Source: Pseudorasbora parva
Taxonomy: Eukaryota > Chordata > Actinopteri > Cypriniformes > Gobionidae
Assembly (NCBI RefSeq): GCF_024679245.1
Contig: NC_090190.1
Span: forward strand, 43,309,220 to 43,373,219
Direction of reading: 5' to 3'
Length of the DNA: 64,000 nt
Positions 30,554 through 40,900 of this stretch are shown here, piece by piece. The notes under the pieces are model-generated. The model was not told the DNA's origin. It saw only the letters and a list, made by a program, of their open reading frames with translations, and searched no databases. Each line of letters starts with the position of its first letter. Within the stretch, counting starts at the first letter, position 1. Both the position numbers and the translations under genes were made by a program.

Positions 30554-32806
30554 TTACCGGCCACTTGTAGAGGCGAGTACATAGTCGGATACAGGCTCCA
30601 CTCGGAGGTTATAAAACCTGGCTAATGTGTTTGGTGTCGGCCAGCCTGCAGCTCTGCAGATGTCTGTCAGTGGAGCACCATGTGCTAAAGCCCAAGAGGA
30701 GGCCACGCTCCGAGTGGAGTGGGCCCTGACCCCAAGGGGACATGGGCGTCCCTGCTGCTGGTAAGCCAAAACAATGGTGTCCACTATCCAGTGAGACAGC
30801 CTTTGCTTTGAGAGAGCCTTCCCTTTCAGCTTCCCACCATAACAGACAAAGAGCTGGTCTGAGGTCCTGAAACACTGCATCCTGTCTACATAAGTGTGAA
30901 GGGCGCGTACTGGACAGAGCAATGCCAAGGCTGGGTCTGCCTCCTCCAAAGGCAGCGCTTGCAGGTTCACCACCTGGTCTCTGAACGGAGTGGTGGGAAC
31001 CTTGGGCACATATCCAGGCCGGGGTCTCAGGATCACGTAAGAGTCAGCCGGCCCGAATTCCAGGCACGCTTCGTCAATCGAAAATGCCTGCAGGTCCCCT
31101 ACCCTCTTGATGGAGGCCAGTGCGGTCAGGAGCGCTGTCTTCATAAACAAGAACTTAACATCTACTAACCGCAAAGGCTCAAATGGGGCCCTCTGCAGAG
31201 CACTTAGAACTACTGAGAGGTCCCAAGAGGGTACGAGAGGAGCACGAGGAGGATGTAGTCTCCTCGCACCCCTCAGGAACTTGATGACCAGGTCGTGCTT
31301 ACTTAACGTTTTCCCGTCCAAGAGGTCATGGTAGGCGGCGATAGCGGCCACATAAACCTTCAGGGTGGATAGAGACAGCCTTCGATCCAACCCTTCCTGG
31401 AGGAAAGAGAGCACAGACCCGATCGGGCATTTCCAGGGGTCTTCTTGGCGAGAAGAGCACCAATTGACGAAGAGGTTCCACTTCAACGCATAGGCCTGTC
31501 TTGTGGACTCCGCCCGAGCGGAAGTGATGGTAGCCACCACCAGAGGTGGTAGGGTACTCAAACCTGCCGCGTCCCATCCAGGAGCCACACGTGGAGGTTC
31601 CAAAGATCGGGACGCGGGTGCCACAGGGTGCTCCGTCCTTTGAGAGAGTAGATCCTGTCTCAGAGGAATTGGCCAGGGAGGGGCTGTCGCAAGGAGAACT
31701 AGTTCTGGGAACCAGGTCCGGCCGTGCCAGTACGGGGCGACCAAGATGACCTGCTCCTTGTCCTCCCTGACCTTGCACAGAACACGTGCAAGAAGGCTCA
31801 CTGGGGGAAACGCATACTTGCGTAGGCCCTGCGGCCAGCTGTGCGCCAGTGCATCCGTGCCGAGCGTGCCCTCGGTCAGGGAATAGTACAGGCTGCAGTG
31901 GGACGAGTCGCGGGAGGCAAACAGATCTACCTGTGCGTCCCCGAACTGATCCCAAATCAGCTGGACCGACTGGGGATGGAGTCTCCACTCCCCAGGGATT
32001 GGCTGAAACCGTGAGAGCTCGTCGGCTGCACGGTTCAGGATCCCCGGGATATGGACAGCACAAAGGGCCCTCAGGCGCTTCTGACTCCATAAAACGAGAT
32101 GGCGGGCGAGTTGAGACATGCGGCTGGAGCGTAGAACGCCCTGGTGGTTGATGTACGCTACTACGGCCGTGTTGTCCAATCTGACTAGTACGTGTTGACC
32201 CTTCAGCAACGCTTGGAAGCGGTGCAGGGCGAACCGTACTGCCAGCAACTCGAGGCAATTGATATGCAGGCGGCTCTGGCTCTCTGACCAAGAGCCGGCG
32301 GCTGCATGTCCATTGCACATGGCACCCCAACCCGTGGTGGACGCATCTGTTGACACAACAACATGCCGGGAAACTCGTTCTAAGGGCACACCTGCCCGTA
32401 GAAAGCTGAGGTTCGACCACTGGGTGAGTGTCTGTCTGCAGGCCCGAGTCACTGGGACCCGGAGCGTGCCAGACTGCCATGCCCATCTCGGGACTCGATC
32501 GCGAAGCCAGTGCTGAAGCGGTCTCATATGAAGCAATCTGAGCGGCGTCACCGCGGCTGCAGATGCCATATGCCCCAGGAGCCTCTGAAGCAGTTTCAGT
32601 GGAACCGCACTCTTGCTCTCTATCTGCATGAGGCAAGTCAGCAGTGACTGCGCGCGCACGCCGGTAAGCTGCGCACACATGGCGACCAAGTCGATCTCCA
32701 TACCGAGAAAAGAGATCCTGGCACTGGGCAGAGTTTGCTCTTCTCCCAGTTGACCCGAAGGCCCAAACGAGCTAAGTGGTGGAGAACCAGGTCTCTTTGT
32801 TCGCAC
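30554..32806 (-). CDS. DIRS RNase H and tyrosine recombinase ORF (750 aa)
   Basis: The first third continues from RT: FLGMEIDLVAM, then RNase H with STDAST and CLELLAV, followed by RLDNTAVVAYIN. The last part is a phage-integrase-type tyrosine recombinase: an N-terminal SAM-like region (ESTRQAYALKWNLFVNWC) near 435-455, catalytic Arg in KRVGDLQ near 560, HSTRSVASS near 690 and the nucleophile Tyr in TLARFYNLR near 727. The recombinase inserts the circular DNA copy without target duplication. All key residues are visible. The frame opens just after the break in the upstream RT frame, so its own start codon is not meaningful. Confidence 0.88.
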   Translation of the reverse strand: MRTKRPGSPPLSSFGPSGQLGEEQTLPSARISFLGMEIDLVAMCAQLTGVRAQSLLTCLMQIESKSAVPLKLLQRLLGHMASAAAVTPLRLLHMRPLQHWLRDRVPRWAWQSGTLRVPVTRACRQTLTQWSNLSFLRAGVPLERVSRHVVVSTDASTTGWGAMCNGHAAAGSWSESQSRLHINCLELLAVRFALHRFQALLKGQHVLVRLDNTAVVAYINHQGVLRSSRMSQLARHLVLWSQKRLRALCAVHIPGILNRAADELSRFQPIPGEWRLHPQSVQLIWDQFGDAQVDLFASRDSSHCSLYYSLTEGTLGTDALAHSWPQGLRKYAFPPVSLLARVLCKVREDKEQVILVAPYWHGRTWFPELVLLATAPPWPIPLRQDLLSQRTEHPVAPASRSLEPPRVAPGWDAAGLSTLPPLVVATITSARAESTRQAYALKWNLFVNWCSSRQEDPWKCPIGSVLSFLQEGLDRRLSLSTLKVYVAAIAAYHDLLDGKTLSKHDLVIKFLRGARRLHPPRAPLVPSWDLSVVLSALQRAPFEPLRLVDVKFLFMKTALLTALASIKRVGDLQAFSIDEACLEFGPADSYVILRPRPGYVPKVPTTPFRDQVVNLQALPLEEADPALALLCPVRALHTYVDRMQCFRTSDQLFVCYGGKLKGKALSKQRLSHWIVDTIVLAYQQQGRPCPLGVRAHSTRSVASSWALAHGAPLTDICRAAGWPTPNTLARFYNLRVEPVSDYVLASTSGR

Positions 32807-33708
32807 ACCCGGTCCCGAGAGTGGCCCAGTATGAGCCAGTCGTCGAGATAGTTCAGGATGCGAACCCCTTGTTGCCTGAGTGGCGCAAGGGCTGCCTCGT
32901 CAATCTTCGTGAAGACGCGAGGGGACAGAGCTAGCCCGAATGGTAGTACGGCATACTGATATGCCCGCCCTTCGAACGCAAACCGTAGGAATGGTCTGTG
33001 TCGCGGAAGGATGGACACATGGAAGTACACGTCCTTCAGGTCGATCGCTGCAAACCAATCGCATGGACGAACGCATTCGAAAAGGCGTTTCGCAGTCAAC
33101 ATCCTGAACGGAAGCCTGTACAGGGATCGGTTCAGGACGCGAAGGTCCAGGATCGGTCGTAACCCACCGGATTTCTTCGGTACAATGAAGTAAGGGCTGT
33201 AAAAGCCGGACTTCATCTCGGCTGGAGGGACGAGCTCGACCGCGCCCTTCGCCAGTAGGGTCGCGATTTCCGCACGCATGACTGGGGCATTGGACCCCAC
33301 CATGGTGTACCGGACACCCTGGAAGCAGGGAGGAGCTTGCGGGAACTGAATCGCGTAGCCGAGCCGGATGGTCTGTGCGACCCAGCGGGACAGTCCCGGC
33401 AGCTGTAGCCACGGTCCCAGGGAGTGTACCAACGGGGTCATGCGGAGCACCAGCGTACCCTCAGTGGGGCAGCGAGGCAGCGTTACCGGCCCGGACTCGG
33501 GTGGCGTAGCGGCCCGGTGTCGGGGCGGTGGTAACAGCTGCGCCCTGACAGAGGAGACCAGGAAGGACTCGCGTTCCACTGGGGTCTGCTCTGAGAGGGG
33601 GCTGGCGACAGAGAGGGACGAGAGCGGCGTGGCCCGGGGGCGGCGCACACTGCCGTCACCGGTCTCTGGGTGCTCAGAGATGGGTATGTCAGTTCTTTCT
33701 TTAACCAC
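32638..33708 (-). CDS. DIRS reverse transcriptase ORF (356 aa)
   Basis: The N-terminal 120 residues are low in recognised motifs. The RT follows: AEIATLLAKGAVELVPP, SPYFIVPKKSGGLRPILDLR, AIDLKDVYFHV, LPFGLALSPRVF and the active site NYLDDWLI. It synthesises DNA from the element's RNA. After KSKLCPVP the frame shifts relative to the RNase H/recombinase ORF, which overlaps it between 32638 and 32806. The last 30 or so residues here are therefore out-of-frame read-through. A one-base indel or a programmed shift would explain it. Confidence 0.85.
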   Translation of the reverse strand: MVKERTDIPISEHPETGDGSVRRPRATPLSSLSVASPLSEQTPVERESFLVSSVRAQLLPPPRHRAATPPESGPVTLPRCPTEGTLVLRMTPLVHSLGPWLQLPGLSRWVAQTIRLGYAIQFPQAPPCFQGVRYTMVGSNAPVMRAEIATLLAKGAVELVPPAEMKSGFYSPYFIVPKKSGGLRPILDLRVLNRSLYRLPFRMLTAKRLFECVRPCDWFAAIDLKDVYFHVSILPRHRPFLRFAFEGRAYQYAVLPFGLALSPRVFTKIDEAALAPLRQQGVRILNYLDDWLILGHSRDRVCEQRDLVLHHLARLGLRVNWEKSKLCPVPGSLFSVWRSTWSPCVRSLPACARSHC

Positions 33709-33834
33709 ATTAGGGTGCTGCCACCCCGGGGGGCGGCAGCGGAACGAAAGATTCTCCCCCGACCCTCCACCGGGGGAAGGAGCGGCCCTGCTGCCGTCTC
33801 CTGTAAAGAACTGCCCATCTCTGAGCTGTCCGCG

Positions 33835-35250
33835 TCAGGAGCGCCGCTTAGCCTGGCGTTTAGCGGGCTGCGGGGCTGGCGCGGACTGGGGCGGCTTCTT
33901 GCGGCGCGCTCCGCGGCGCGGCCCGGGTGAAGGCTGCTGCTGTGGCCACGCAGGAGCGGGGGGGACCGCAGGAGGCCGCCCTCGGCGGCGAGGCAGCTGA
34001 GGCGACTGTGCCGGCGGCGCTTTGGGTGCAGCAGCGGGCCGCCGGGGCAGTATATGCTTTATAGCCTCAGTCTGCTTCTGGGCGGCCGAGAACTGTTGGG
34101 CGAAGCTCTCGACCGCACCGCCGAATGGCCCAGCCTGGGATATGGGGGCGTCGAGGAAACGAGTCCGCTCGGCGTCCCGCATATCGGCCAGGTTGAGCCA
34201 TAGGTGTCTCTCCTGGACCACACATGTGGACATCACCCGGCCCAGGGAGCGTGCGGTAACCTTCGTCGCTCGGAGAGCAAGGTCGGTCGCGGCACGCAGC
34301 TCATCAATGAGCCCTGGGTCGGCTCCACCCTCGTGCATGTCGCACAGCAACTTGGCCTGGTAGGCCTGAAGAGTTGCCATGGCATGCAAAGAGGCGGCAG
34401 CCTGCCCCGCAGCTCTGTAGGTCTTCGACACCATGGAAGATGTGAATCTACAGGCCTTGGAGGGGTGCTTAGGATCGCCACGCCAGGAGGAGGCGCTCTG
34501 GGGACACAGTTGCATCGCCACAGAACGCTCCACCGGGGGGACCCCAGTGTACCCTCTAGCCGCCGCCCCATCGAGGGCGAGGAAGGCGGAAGAGGTTGCC
34601 AAACGCTCGCGAGAAGACACGGGGGCCCTCCACGAGTGCGCAACCTCCTCATGCACTTCCGGGAAGAAAGGAATTGGGGGCGCACCCAAAAACCAATCAT
34701 CAAGCCGCGAACGCTCTGGCCGGGGCGGAGGGTTCCACTCCAGACCAAGCGCCGCGGCCGCCCGGGCAAGCATGGCTGTCAGCTCCGGGTCCGACTCGGA
34801 CAATGCTGGCGCGCCCGGAGGCGGCAGCACAGCCGAATTATCATCCTCTGAGGACTCCAGCCCACCTTGTGATGCGGTCACCGACATTTCGTCCTCCTCT
34901 GGAGCGCGGAACGAAACACGCGGACCGGTCGAAACCGAGGCCGCGGGCTCCATCACAACGCTCGCGGGTACCGGTGCAACAGAGGGGGGTGTGGGCCGAG
35001 GCATGAGCGTCGTAGCTGTGTTCCACACCATCACCCTCAGGTCACCCTGGCCACCAGCCGAAGAGACGCCCCGCAGACCGGATGATACCGAGGCCGCGGA
35101 CACGTCAGATCGGGGGGTGACGGAGGGGACTCTCACTCTGGCGGCCGCACGGAGATCATTGAGTCTCGACTGCAACACGGAGATGGCCATGTTCCCGCAG
35201 TGGGAACATGACTCATCCACAAGCACCGCCTGAGCATGCTGGAAGCCCAA
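33835..35250 (-). CDS. DIRS gag-like ORF1 (471 aa)
   Basis: The first long frame after the right ITR on the minus strand. It encodes a protein with a central acidic stretch (EEDEMSVTASQ...ESSED), an alanine-rich helical region (SKTYRAAGQAAASLHAMATLQAYQAKLL in two blocks near 270-300) and a proline/arginine-rich basic C terminus (RRGRPPAVPPAPA, RRGARRKKPPQ) suited to nucleic-acid binding. Position and composition fit the structural protein of fish DIRS elements. I see no zinc knuckle. The Met used is the first in frame, about 320 bp inside the ITR. Confidence 0.75.
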   Translation of the reverse strand: MGFQHAQAVLVDESCSHCGNMAISVLQSRLNDLRAAARVRVPSVTPRSDVSAASVSSGLRGVSSAGGQGDLRVMVWNTATTLMPRPTPPSVAPVPASVVMEPAASVSTGPRVSFRAPEEDEMSVTASQGGLESSEDDNSAVLPPPGAPALSESDPELTAMLARAAAALGLEWNPPPRPERSRLDDWFLGAPPIPFFPEVHEEVAHSWRAPVSSRERLATSSAFLALDGAAARGYTGVPPVERSVAMQLCPQSASSWRGDPKHPSKACRFTSSMVSKTYRAAGQAAASLHAMATLQAYQAKLLCDMHEGGADPGLIDELRAATDLALRATKVTARSLGRVMSTCVVQERHLWLNLADMRDAERTRFLDAPISQAGPFGGAVESFAQQFSAAQKQTEAIKHILPRRPAAAPKAPPAQSPQLPRRRGRPPAVPPAPAWPQQQPSPGPRRGARRKKPPQSAPAPQPAKRQAKRRS

Positions 35251-35571
35251 GCATGCCAGTCAGTGCGAGTGCCCATCAGAAGAGTGTAGAGACCGGCCAC
35301 ACCCAGAAGCACACGGGCGAGACATCCTGAAAAGGACGTGCCACGTGTGAGCTCTTTTGTGAGAGGATTAACCTCGCAGTCGATGCCGAAGCGCCCAGGG
35401 GACCACACACCAACTGGAAACCAATCGTCTGACCAGCAGGCAGGAAGTATGTGACCGCTGGAACGCCCCGAACACCAACACCGACTGGAAGATCCTGATC
35501 GTCTCGAAGAACTGACTTAACTCAGAAGGCTTATAGGAGTGAAAGGTATGTAACCCTTGACTCCGAAGCAT

Positions 35572-35745
35572 TAAAACATAATGCGATGATGCCAGCTACT
35601 TCCTTATATACCCACGTGGGTAGGCGGAGCTACGCATGCAAATCTCGCATGCCCATGGCATTGGCACTGCCATTGGGCGCTTTCTAGTCTCGGAGATGAT
35701 AGGCTTCTAAGCGAAACCCCCATTCGTCAGTCACTGACGTTACGT
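35572..35745 (-). repeat. Right inverted terminal repeat of DIRS element
   Basis: Partner of 29699-29872. The minus-strand TATATAA (plus 35604-35610) lies upstream of ORF1 and is a likely promoter box for the element. The 24-bp extension outside (to 35769) is what the second half of the ICR matches. Confidence 0.92.
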
Positions 35746-36029
35746 CGGAGTGACTGAACGAAAGGGAACTCATAAGCTGCATTTTCACACAAAACAGGAA
35801 CGCATGCAGCTAGTGAAAAACACCATACAGAATACAGGTACAGATATCAGAAGCAGGGAGGTCGGTAATAAAGTTTACTCCTAGGTGCGTCCACGTCGGT
35901 TCTAAATGGGCAGACGAGGGAGCTTTCCGGAAGGAAGTTGTCGAGGGCTTTTGGAGTGACGTGTGGGAAGTGAGTATGAGAGGAGTGCACCGTGTCCGGA
36001 TGATGTAGAACAGACCTGTTGGGCAACTC

Positions 36030-36650
36030 TTATGAAGAGTTTATCGGGGAGAATGGGCTCAGATTCTTTAGACATTTCCTTGGGACTGTAGAGATGGGAT
36101 AAGGTGCCTGCCTTAATATTTTTTGAACCAGAACGGAAGGAGATGGGGAAATTGAAATTGGTGAAGAATAATGGCCAGCGGGCCTGTCATGGATTGAGTC
36201 ATTTAGCGTTATCCGATTGGATGTTGGTAATCCTCCAACCAATGCCTCCACTCCTCAAGGGCCAAGTTGATGGCGAGAAGCTCTCGATTGCCAATGTCAT
36301 AGTTGACCTCTGCCGGATTGAGTTCACGGGGGAAGAAGGCGCATGGATGGGACTACTCTGGACAGAAGATGATATTGTAATCATCAATGAAACAAAGGTA
36401 GAAATGGGCAAATCCTAGGAATCTCTGGAGCTCTTTGATGGTTGTTGGTGTGGGCCAGTTCCAAATTGCACACACCTTCCCCCCATCCATCAGTATGCCA
36501 CTGCTGTCTATGTTGTAGCCAAGGAACTGCACTGAGGGCTGGTGGAATGAACACTTCTCTGCTTTTAAGTACAACTGGAACTCTCAGGCATTGCAGGACC
36601 TCCGCAACGTGGTAGCAATGTTTGGCCATACTCCGGGATTATATTAGAAT
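36030..36650 (-). pseudogene. Gypsy C pol fragment: RT thumb and RNase H
   Basis: The minus strand reads the RT end (AEKCSFHQPSVQFLGYNIDS, then [14 protein letters not shown] near 36353-36574), a deletion, and RNase H pieces ([19 protein letters not shown] in another frame near 36270-36330), followed by a decayed segment to 36030. Frame changes and the missing YxDD make it non-functional. It is the source-like copy of 28626-28766. Confidence 0.75.
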
Positions 36651-36735
36651 GTCACAAATGTAGTGCAGGCAAAGCATTATCTTCACTGCATAACAAAACA
36701 AAATAAAAAAACTCTGCCTCTTTTCATTTACATTA

Positions 36736-36773
<38 letters not shown>
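36736..36773. repeat. (TAA)n microsatellite
   Basis: About 12 TAA units. No gene is seen between here and 37690. A stretch with GATGCATCCTGGGATACCGG and ACTACCAAGGACGCAAGTCAC (37430-37680) looks like a dispersed fish repeat inserted in gypsy C. Confidence 0.9.
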
Positions 36774-37689
36774 GTGATCCAGACAAGTGTGCATATATGT
36801 GATTTTCACTCTAATAAAATGAAATATGACATAAAACATATAGCCTATGACATCTTTTTGTTAAATGTCAGTTTATGTGTGGTCAATGATATATGAGTAG
36901 CAAGTAAAAGGTATAATAAGCTATACAAGAAATAAAGCGAACAATCCAGGCAAACAAAGTTAGTGCTATCTACAACGGTTAAGTTAAATATAGCCTAAAA
37001 TAAAAAAAACTTCACTCTGCCATCAGCCAAAACAATCTGTCGGGGAAAAAATTATAGATTAATGAGACGAAAGATCGCCTGTTAGATCTACAGAAGACAA
37101 ATTATATCTTATTTTTAACCACCACAAAGACATCAGAGCCAGCGGCAAACATCAGAAGGTCTAGCTGAGAAATGGCTTCTCTCGGTGGGTTAACGAGCGC
37201 TGAGCACCCGCTGACTGAATGAATCTCACAACTCCGAAAACGCCAGATCAAATTGCCAAATAGGCGCTCTCTTTATAAGTAAACCACATATTTGAGCTTT
37301 AAACAACTACATTATTGCCTGAAAAAGTCTTAAAACTACATTTTGTGACACGTATTTTTTAAATATTTTTTTGCAGGTTTTCTCGTCCACTATTGACGCT
37401 TGCTGGTCGGTGCGAAAGCGAGATGCATCCTGGGATACCGGTCTGTCTGAAGTCCACAAGTCACCTCTCGATGCATCCTCGATAAAAGGGGAGGATCAAG
37501 GACACATCCGGGGATTACAACTGTACTTTGCTAGATGTGAACTTTGAATTGAAACAGTTCTTGACCAGCGACTGATGACGTTTCACCATTGAGATTGAGG
37601 ACGATTCCTCCCGTCCTCTGGAGTTCGCTCTCCCCAGTCGAACTTGGCAAGTTTAAACTACCAAGGACGCAAGTCACAAGTTCGCGTAC

Positions 37690-37839
37690 TTGGTATTTAG
37701 AAATGGCCTGAGTGTGTGAGTGTGTCTTTTGTACTGCTGGTGATGACTGTGCAGATGAGGTGCAGGTGTTTGTGATCAGTACTCGGGTGAAGGAGTGCGC
37801 TGTGATTGGGTGATGGTTGAGCCTGGCATGTCTGTAACA
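37690..37839 (-). repeat. 5' LTR remnant of gypsy C
   Basis: The outer 150 bp of the right LTR, minus strand starting TGTTACAGACATGCCAGG. It matches the inner end of the left LTR. Target duplication GTTAT follows. The inner part of the LTR and the primer site are lost. Confidence 0.7.
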
Positions 37840-37941
37840 GTTATATTATAATCTCTTATTGTAAGTAGTTTCTTTAAGTTGTTCTAAAGTGGATAATGCA
37901 GTAATGTCACACACATTTGACTGTATGTGTTTTACTAACAG

Positions 37942-37948
37942 GTTTTAG
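37942..37948 (+). CDS. NLR copy 1: possible terminal exon (Q-F-stop)
   Basis: An acceptor TTTACTAACAG precedes GTTTTAGATG. In the phase left by the last LRR exon this gives Gln-Phe-stop, and an AATAAA signal follows at 37981. The position right after the gypsy C insertion and the correct phase make it a plausible last coding exon, but the coding part is too short to prove. Confidence 0.35.
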
Positions 37949-37989
37949 ATGTCTGACCTCCTCTGGATCAGCTGATGGAGAATAAAGAG

Positions 37990-40900
37990 CCACTACAGAC
38001 ACATTACGTTCAACAGAATCAACAGACACACACCCATAGTGATCATCACACATGTGTTTGTGTAACTTACAGAATGAGCCAATGCTTCATCTAAAGACAA
38101 ACAATGAAAACGTTTGTTCACATTTATACTGGCAAATGCACTATGTAGGAAGGGGTTTTACTGCTAAGACAAAAGCTGAGATCCAACGCCCTACAATAAA
38201 GCAAAAAAAAACTCACTAATCTGGAAAGATGATCTCATAGAAAGAATGTGACTGCCCTGCCCCTTTCCCCTATCCCCTTTCCCTCTCCTCTCCACCTGAT
38301 TCATGTCACAGAATGGAAAAATACTAAAGATTATGTATTTTGTGAATCTGTTGTTTTATTCCTTTCATGTTTGGTGTCTTTTTAAAGGTTTTAGTGCAAT
38401 GGGTAAATTGGTCTCAATTTCACTATAGTCACTAGTAGGATGAGAAAGATTGAAACGTTTAAGAATTCTGGGCTTCTCTTTCTTAAGTCTCTTCAAATAT
38501 ATCTCAAACCTCTCCCCCGAAACCAGTTTTTGTGGTTGCATATATTTACAAATTCATTTTTCTGTTCTGTGTATTTAAGGAAGGGTAGAGGTGCTGCCAT
38601 TTGGGAACATTCTGTAGCCAGAGCCATGTTGCGTTTGTGTCCAAGTGGCACTCACACACATGGTATGTATTGTGCCAGATATCATGACACTTTGAAACTA
38701 TTTTCATATTACTTTGTAATTCTATTTTATATTTTTTATGCTGACAGTTGTGTACCATTTGTGTTTAATTTAGTTATTTAAGTTCTGTCTTGCCCAAATA
38801 AATGTCAACCTTGATTAATCTTGTATCAGTCCGAAATCATTCATTTTAGTAGTGTGGCATGAGGAGTTTGCAGGTGTTTCCGCATTTCTTTCTTTCAGGA
38901 CAGATTCATACGGAGGACCCCATGAACTGGAGCATGGCGCTAAGCATGAGAGGCAATCTGATTTCTGACTGTCGCTGTTATTAATATGTTGCAGTTCCAG
39001 TGATTATTCTTCCAATTACACTTTTTGTTATGAGTAAGCATGTGCGACTCACTTAAAGGTAAAATAGTTCACTCTGCAATCCTCTATAATAACAGAACTG
39101 ACTAATTCGTGTCTGTGAGGTAATGTAATTAATTAATTAATTTTATGAGCATTATCCTCTGAGCGACTCCTGGTCCCATGGAGTTACGAATATTGAAGAT
39201 AAGAGTTACTAAGAAATATCAACAATCTAAATTGAATCGCAACTTATGACCAGCTGTTAAGTAACAAACGTACGAAGTCACATAGGATCCCATATGGAAA
39301 AGTCTCGCCAAAAACGTGTGATTCTTATATGTTCCAACAGAATACTAAAAGGATCATATATGCTGCAAAAACCACATACAAATTGTACAATATTCATGTA
39401 TTTTCAATCATATTATGTCCTACACTGTAAAAATATATATATGCTGGATTGTGTTAAATACAACTCCTGCAAATCAGTTAGATTTTACTTTAGTAAATTA
39501 ATTAGCAAGTAAAATGAATAAAAATGGGTAACCCTAACGCAAAGAAAATATTTCCATATATATGTGAATGATAAATATATTCAATTATTTAACTGCATAT
39601 TAAAAATATACAGGATAAATTTATTACAATACATGAGGAATTGCTGCTTTCAATATTTTCCCTCCACAGAAGCACGGCACTAAACTAGTGAATGAACGTG
39701 CGCTCCCTGGGCGGTTCAGCGCAAAAAAGGAGGCGTGTTCCGGCGCAAACAATCTCTGGAGCTATTTTGCTGTTCCATTAAACAATTGCGCCACTGACCA
39801 GAAAAAACCCAGTCTAAAGTCAGTTGCGCGCTGCGCGCTGTTCATTATGCTATTTTATTTTATATTTTATTATAGCTCTTTCTGGAGATGATGTTTTGTC
39901 CCTCGATGACATGGTTCAGACGGACACTATCGCTCGACTGCACTGTCTCTATGTCCTGTTCAGAACACCTCACTGTTTCAGAAAAGCTCAGATATTAGAC
40001 ACTTTACACAAATACTGTAGAAAATAAAAGACCTGCAGACCTTTCCAGTAAAGAAGAGCAGCAGAAAAGGGCTCAGCTAATATTTCCTCCAGGATCTGAG
40101 CAGCTTTGACACTAGATGGTGAATCCATCCCCATCTGAGACCTTTATGGAGCTCAAACCTGCTGTGCCAGATCTAAATGAAAGCATCCGTGTACGTTTGC
40201 ACAGTTCTGATCACAGACCTGAAGCTGTTTAACAGTGATCTAGCCGCCATCTTTACCCATGAAGCTCTTTAGAGATCAGACGCTGGACTACAGTATTACT
40301 GCTTCATGTCCAGAAACACACTGGATTCATCATCCACAACCACAAGATGGAAAACATTTTCATTTATTTATACAATATTTGTTTCTACTAATGATGTACA
40401 CCTAACATGCAGCAACAATTTTGGTTTAAAAATGTCAAAAATCTGTGAATACTGATTTAATGTGTTTAATCTCTCACCAATAAAATCCCAGGTCCAGTAA
40501 TGGTGAGTGTCACAAGTTCATATATGAGAACAATTGATCCCTGAAATCACCACACCGAGAAGTAGATGTCGAAAATACCAACTCAATTGGTTAAACAATT
40601 TTGGGGTATTTTGTAATTGTAATATTATTAATAATAACATTTAAGTTTTGCCTGGGTATGATACTGCTGATCTCAGAAATACAGTATGTTTGGATTTGAT
40701 TTGTTTTTTAACTCTTAAACTCATAATGCCTTAAATTCCCCTTAATGATCATCCATATCCATTTGTGTATGTTCCTTTCTGCATCGATTTATTCTTTTTA
40801 ACAAGAAAAAACCTTGAATTTTATATTTTCTTGGTCCAAATGATAAATGTTTCACCCGCACTTTGGAATGAAAACTAGAGAGTGTGTGTGAATCACACAG

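Larger units (their letters stand above)
29650..35769 (-). mobile_element. DIRS-type tyrosine-recombinase retrotransposon, structurally complete
   Basis: The 6.1-kb element has 174-bp inverted terminal repeats (29699-29872 and 35572-35745), unequal terminal extensions (49 and 24 bp) and an internal complementary region (29930-30037) made of the complements of both ends. These are defining DIRS features. Minus-strand ORFs follow the order gag, RT, RNase H, tyrosine recombinase. No target duplication is seen beyond the shared trinucleotide AAC (29650-29652, 35767-35769), as expected for recombinase insertion. One frameshift separates RT from RNase H/recombinase. GC content is clearly higher than in the surroundings. 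It is inserted in LTR D. Confidence 0.93.
27908..35829 (-). repeat. Gypsy-type LTR (LTR D), split by hAT and DIRS insertions
   Basis: Pieces at 27908-28284, 29387-29649 and 35770-35829 join into about 700 bp. The left end reads TGTCATGG and the right end CCATACA, near-inverted LTR termini. On the minus strand a polyadenylation-like GTTAATAAACC lies near the left end. Text such as CAGGAATGAGTGATCAGG is LTR-like, and no internal region was found, so it is probably a solo LTR. A clear target duplication was not found. Confidence 0.5.
26602..37839 (-). mobile_element. Old Ty3/gypsy chromovirus (gypsy C) with nested insertions
   Basis: Target duplications GTTAT at 26597-26601 and 37840-37844 bracket this 11.2-kb span. 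The left end starts TGTTACA and the right end finishes TGTAACA. On the minus strand the order is a 5' LTR remnant (about 37690-37839), RT/RNase H fragments (36030-36650), integrase-end and chromodomain (26982-27306) and the 3' LTR (26602-26981). Later insertions fill the middle: a hAT-like relic, an LTR, a hAT-Ac element and a DIRS element. Gag, most of RT and the integrase core are gone. It lies in an intron of NLR copy 1, antisense to it. Confidence 0.8.

Noticed and set aside
31326..32678. 450-codon minus-strand frame overlapping the RNase H/recombinase ORF
   Set aside because: It is an alternative frame of the same strand with low-complexity Arg/Ser/Pro composition. The overlapping frame carries all catalytic motifs.
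30223..35233. Long plus-strand frames in the DIRS element (33368-34000, 34204-34851, 34433-35233)
   Set aside because: They reflect high GC content opposite the gag, RT and recombinase ORFs. No motif is recognised.
34900..35250. GC-rich segment as a CpG-island promoter of a host gene
   Set aside because: The GC enrichment is explained by the coding region of the DIRS element, and no host exon lies near.
38440..38781. 113-codon frame as a gene
   Set aside because: Phe/Leu-rich with no domain, no splice or codon pattern, and an AT-rich setting. It is probably chance.
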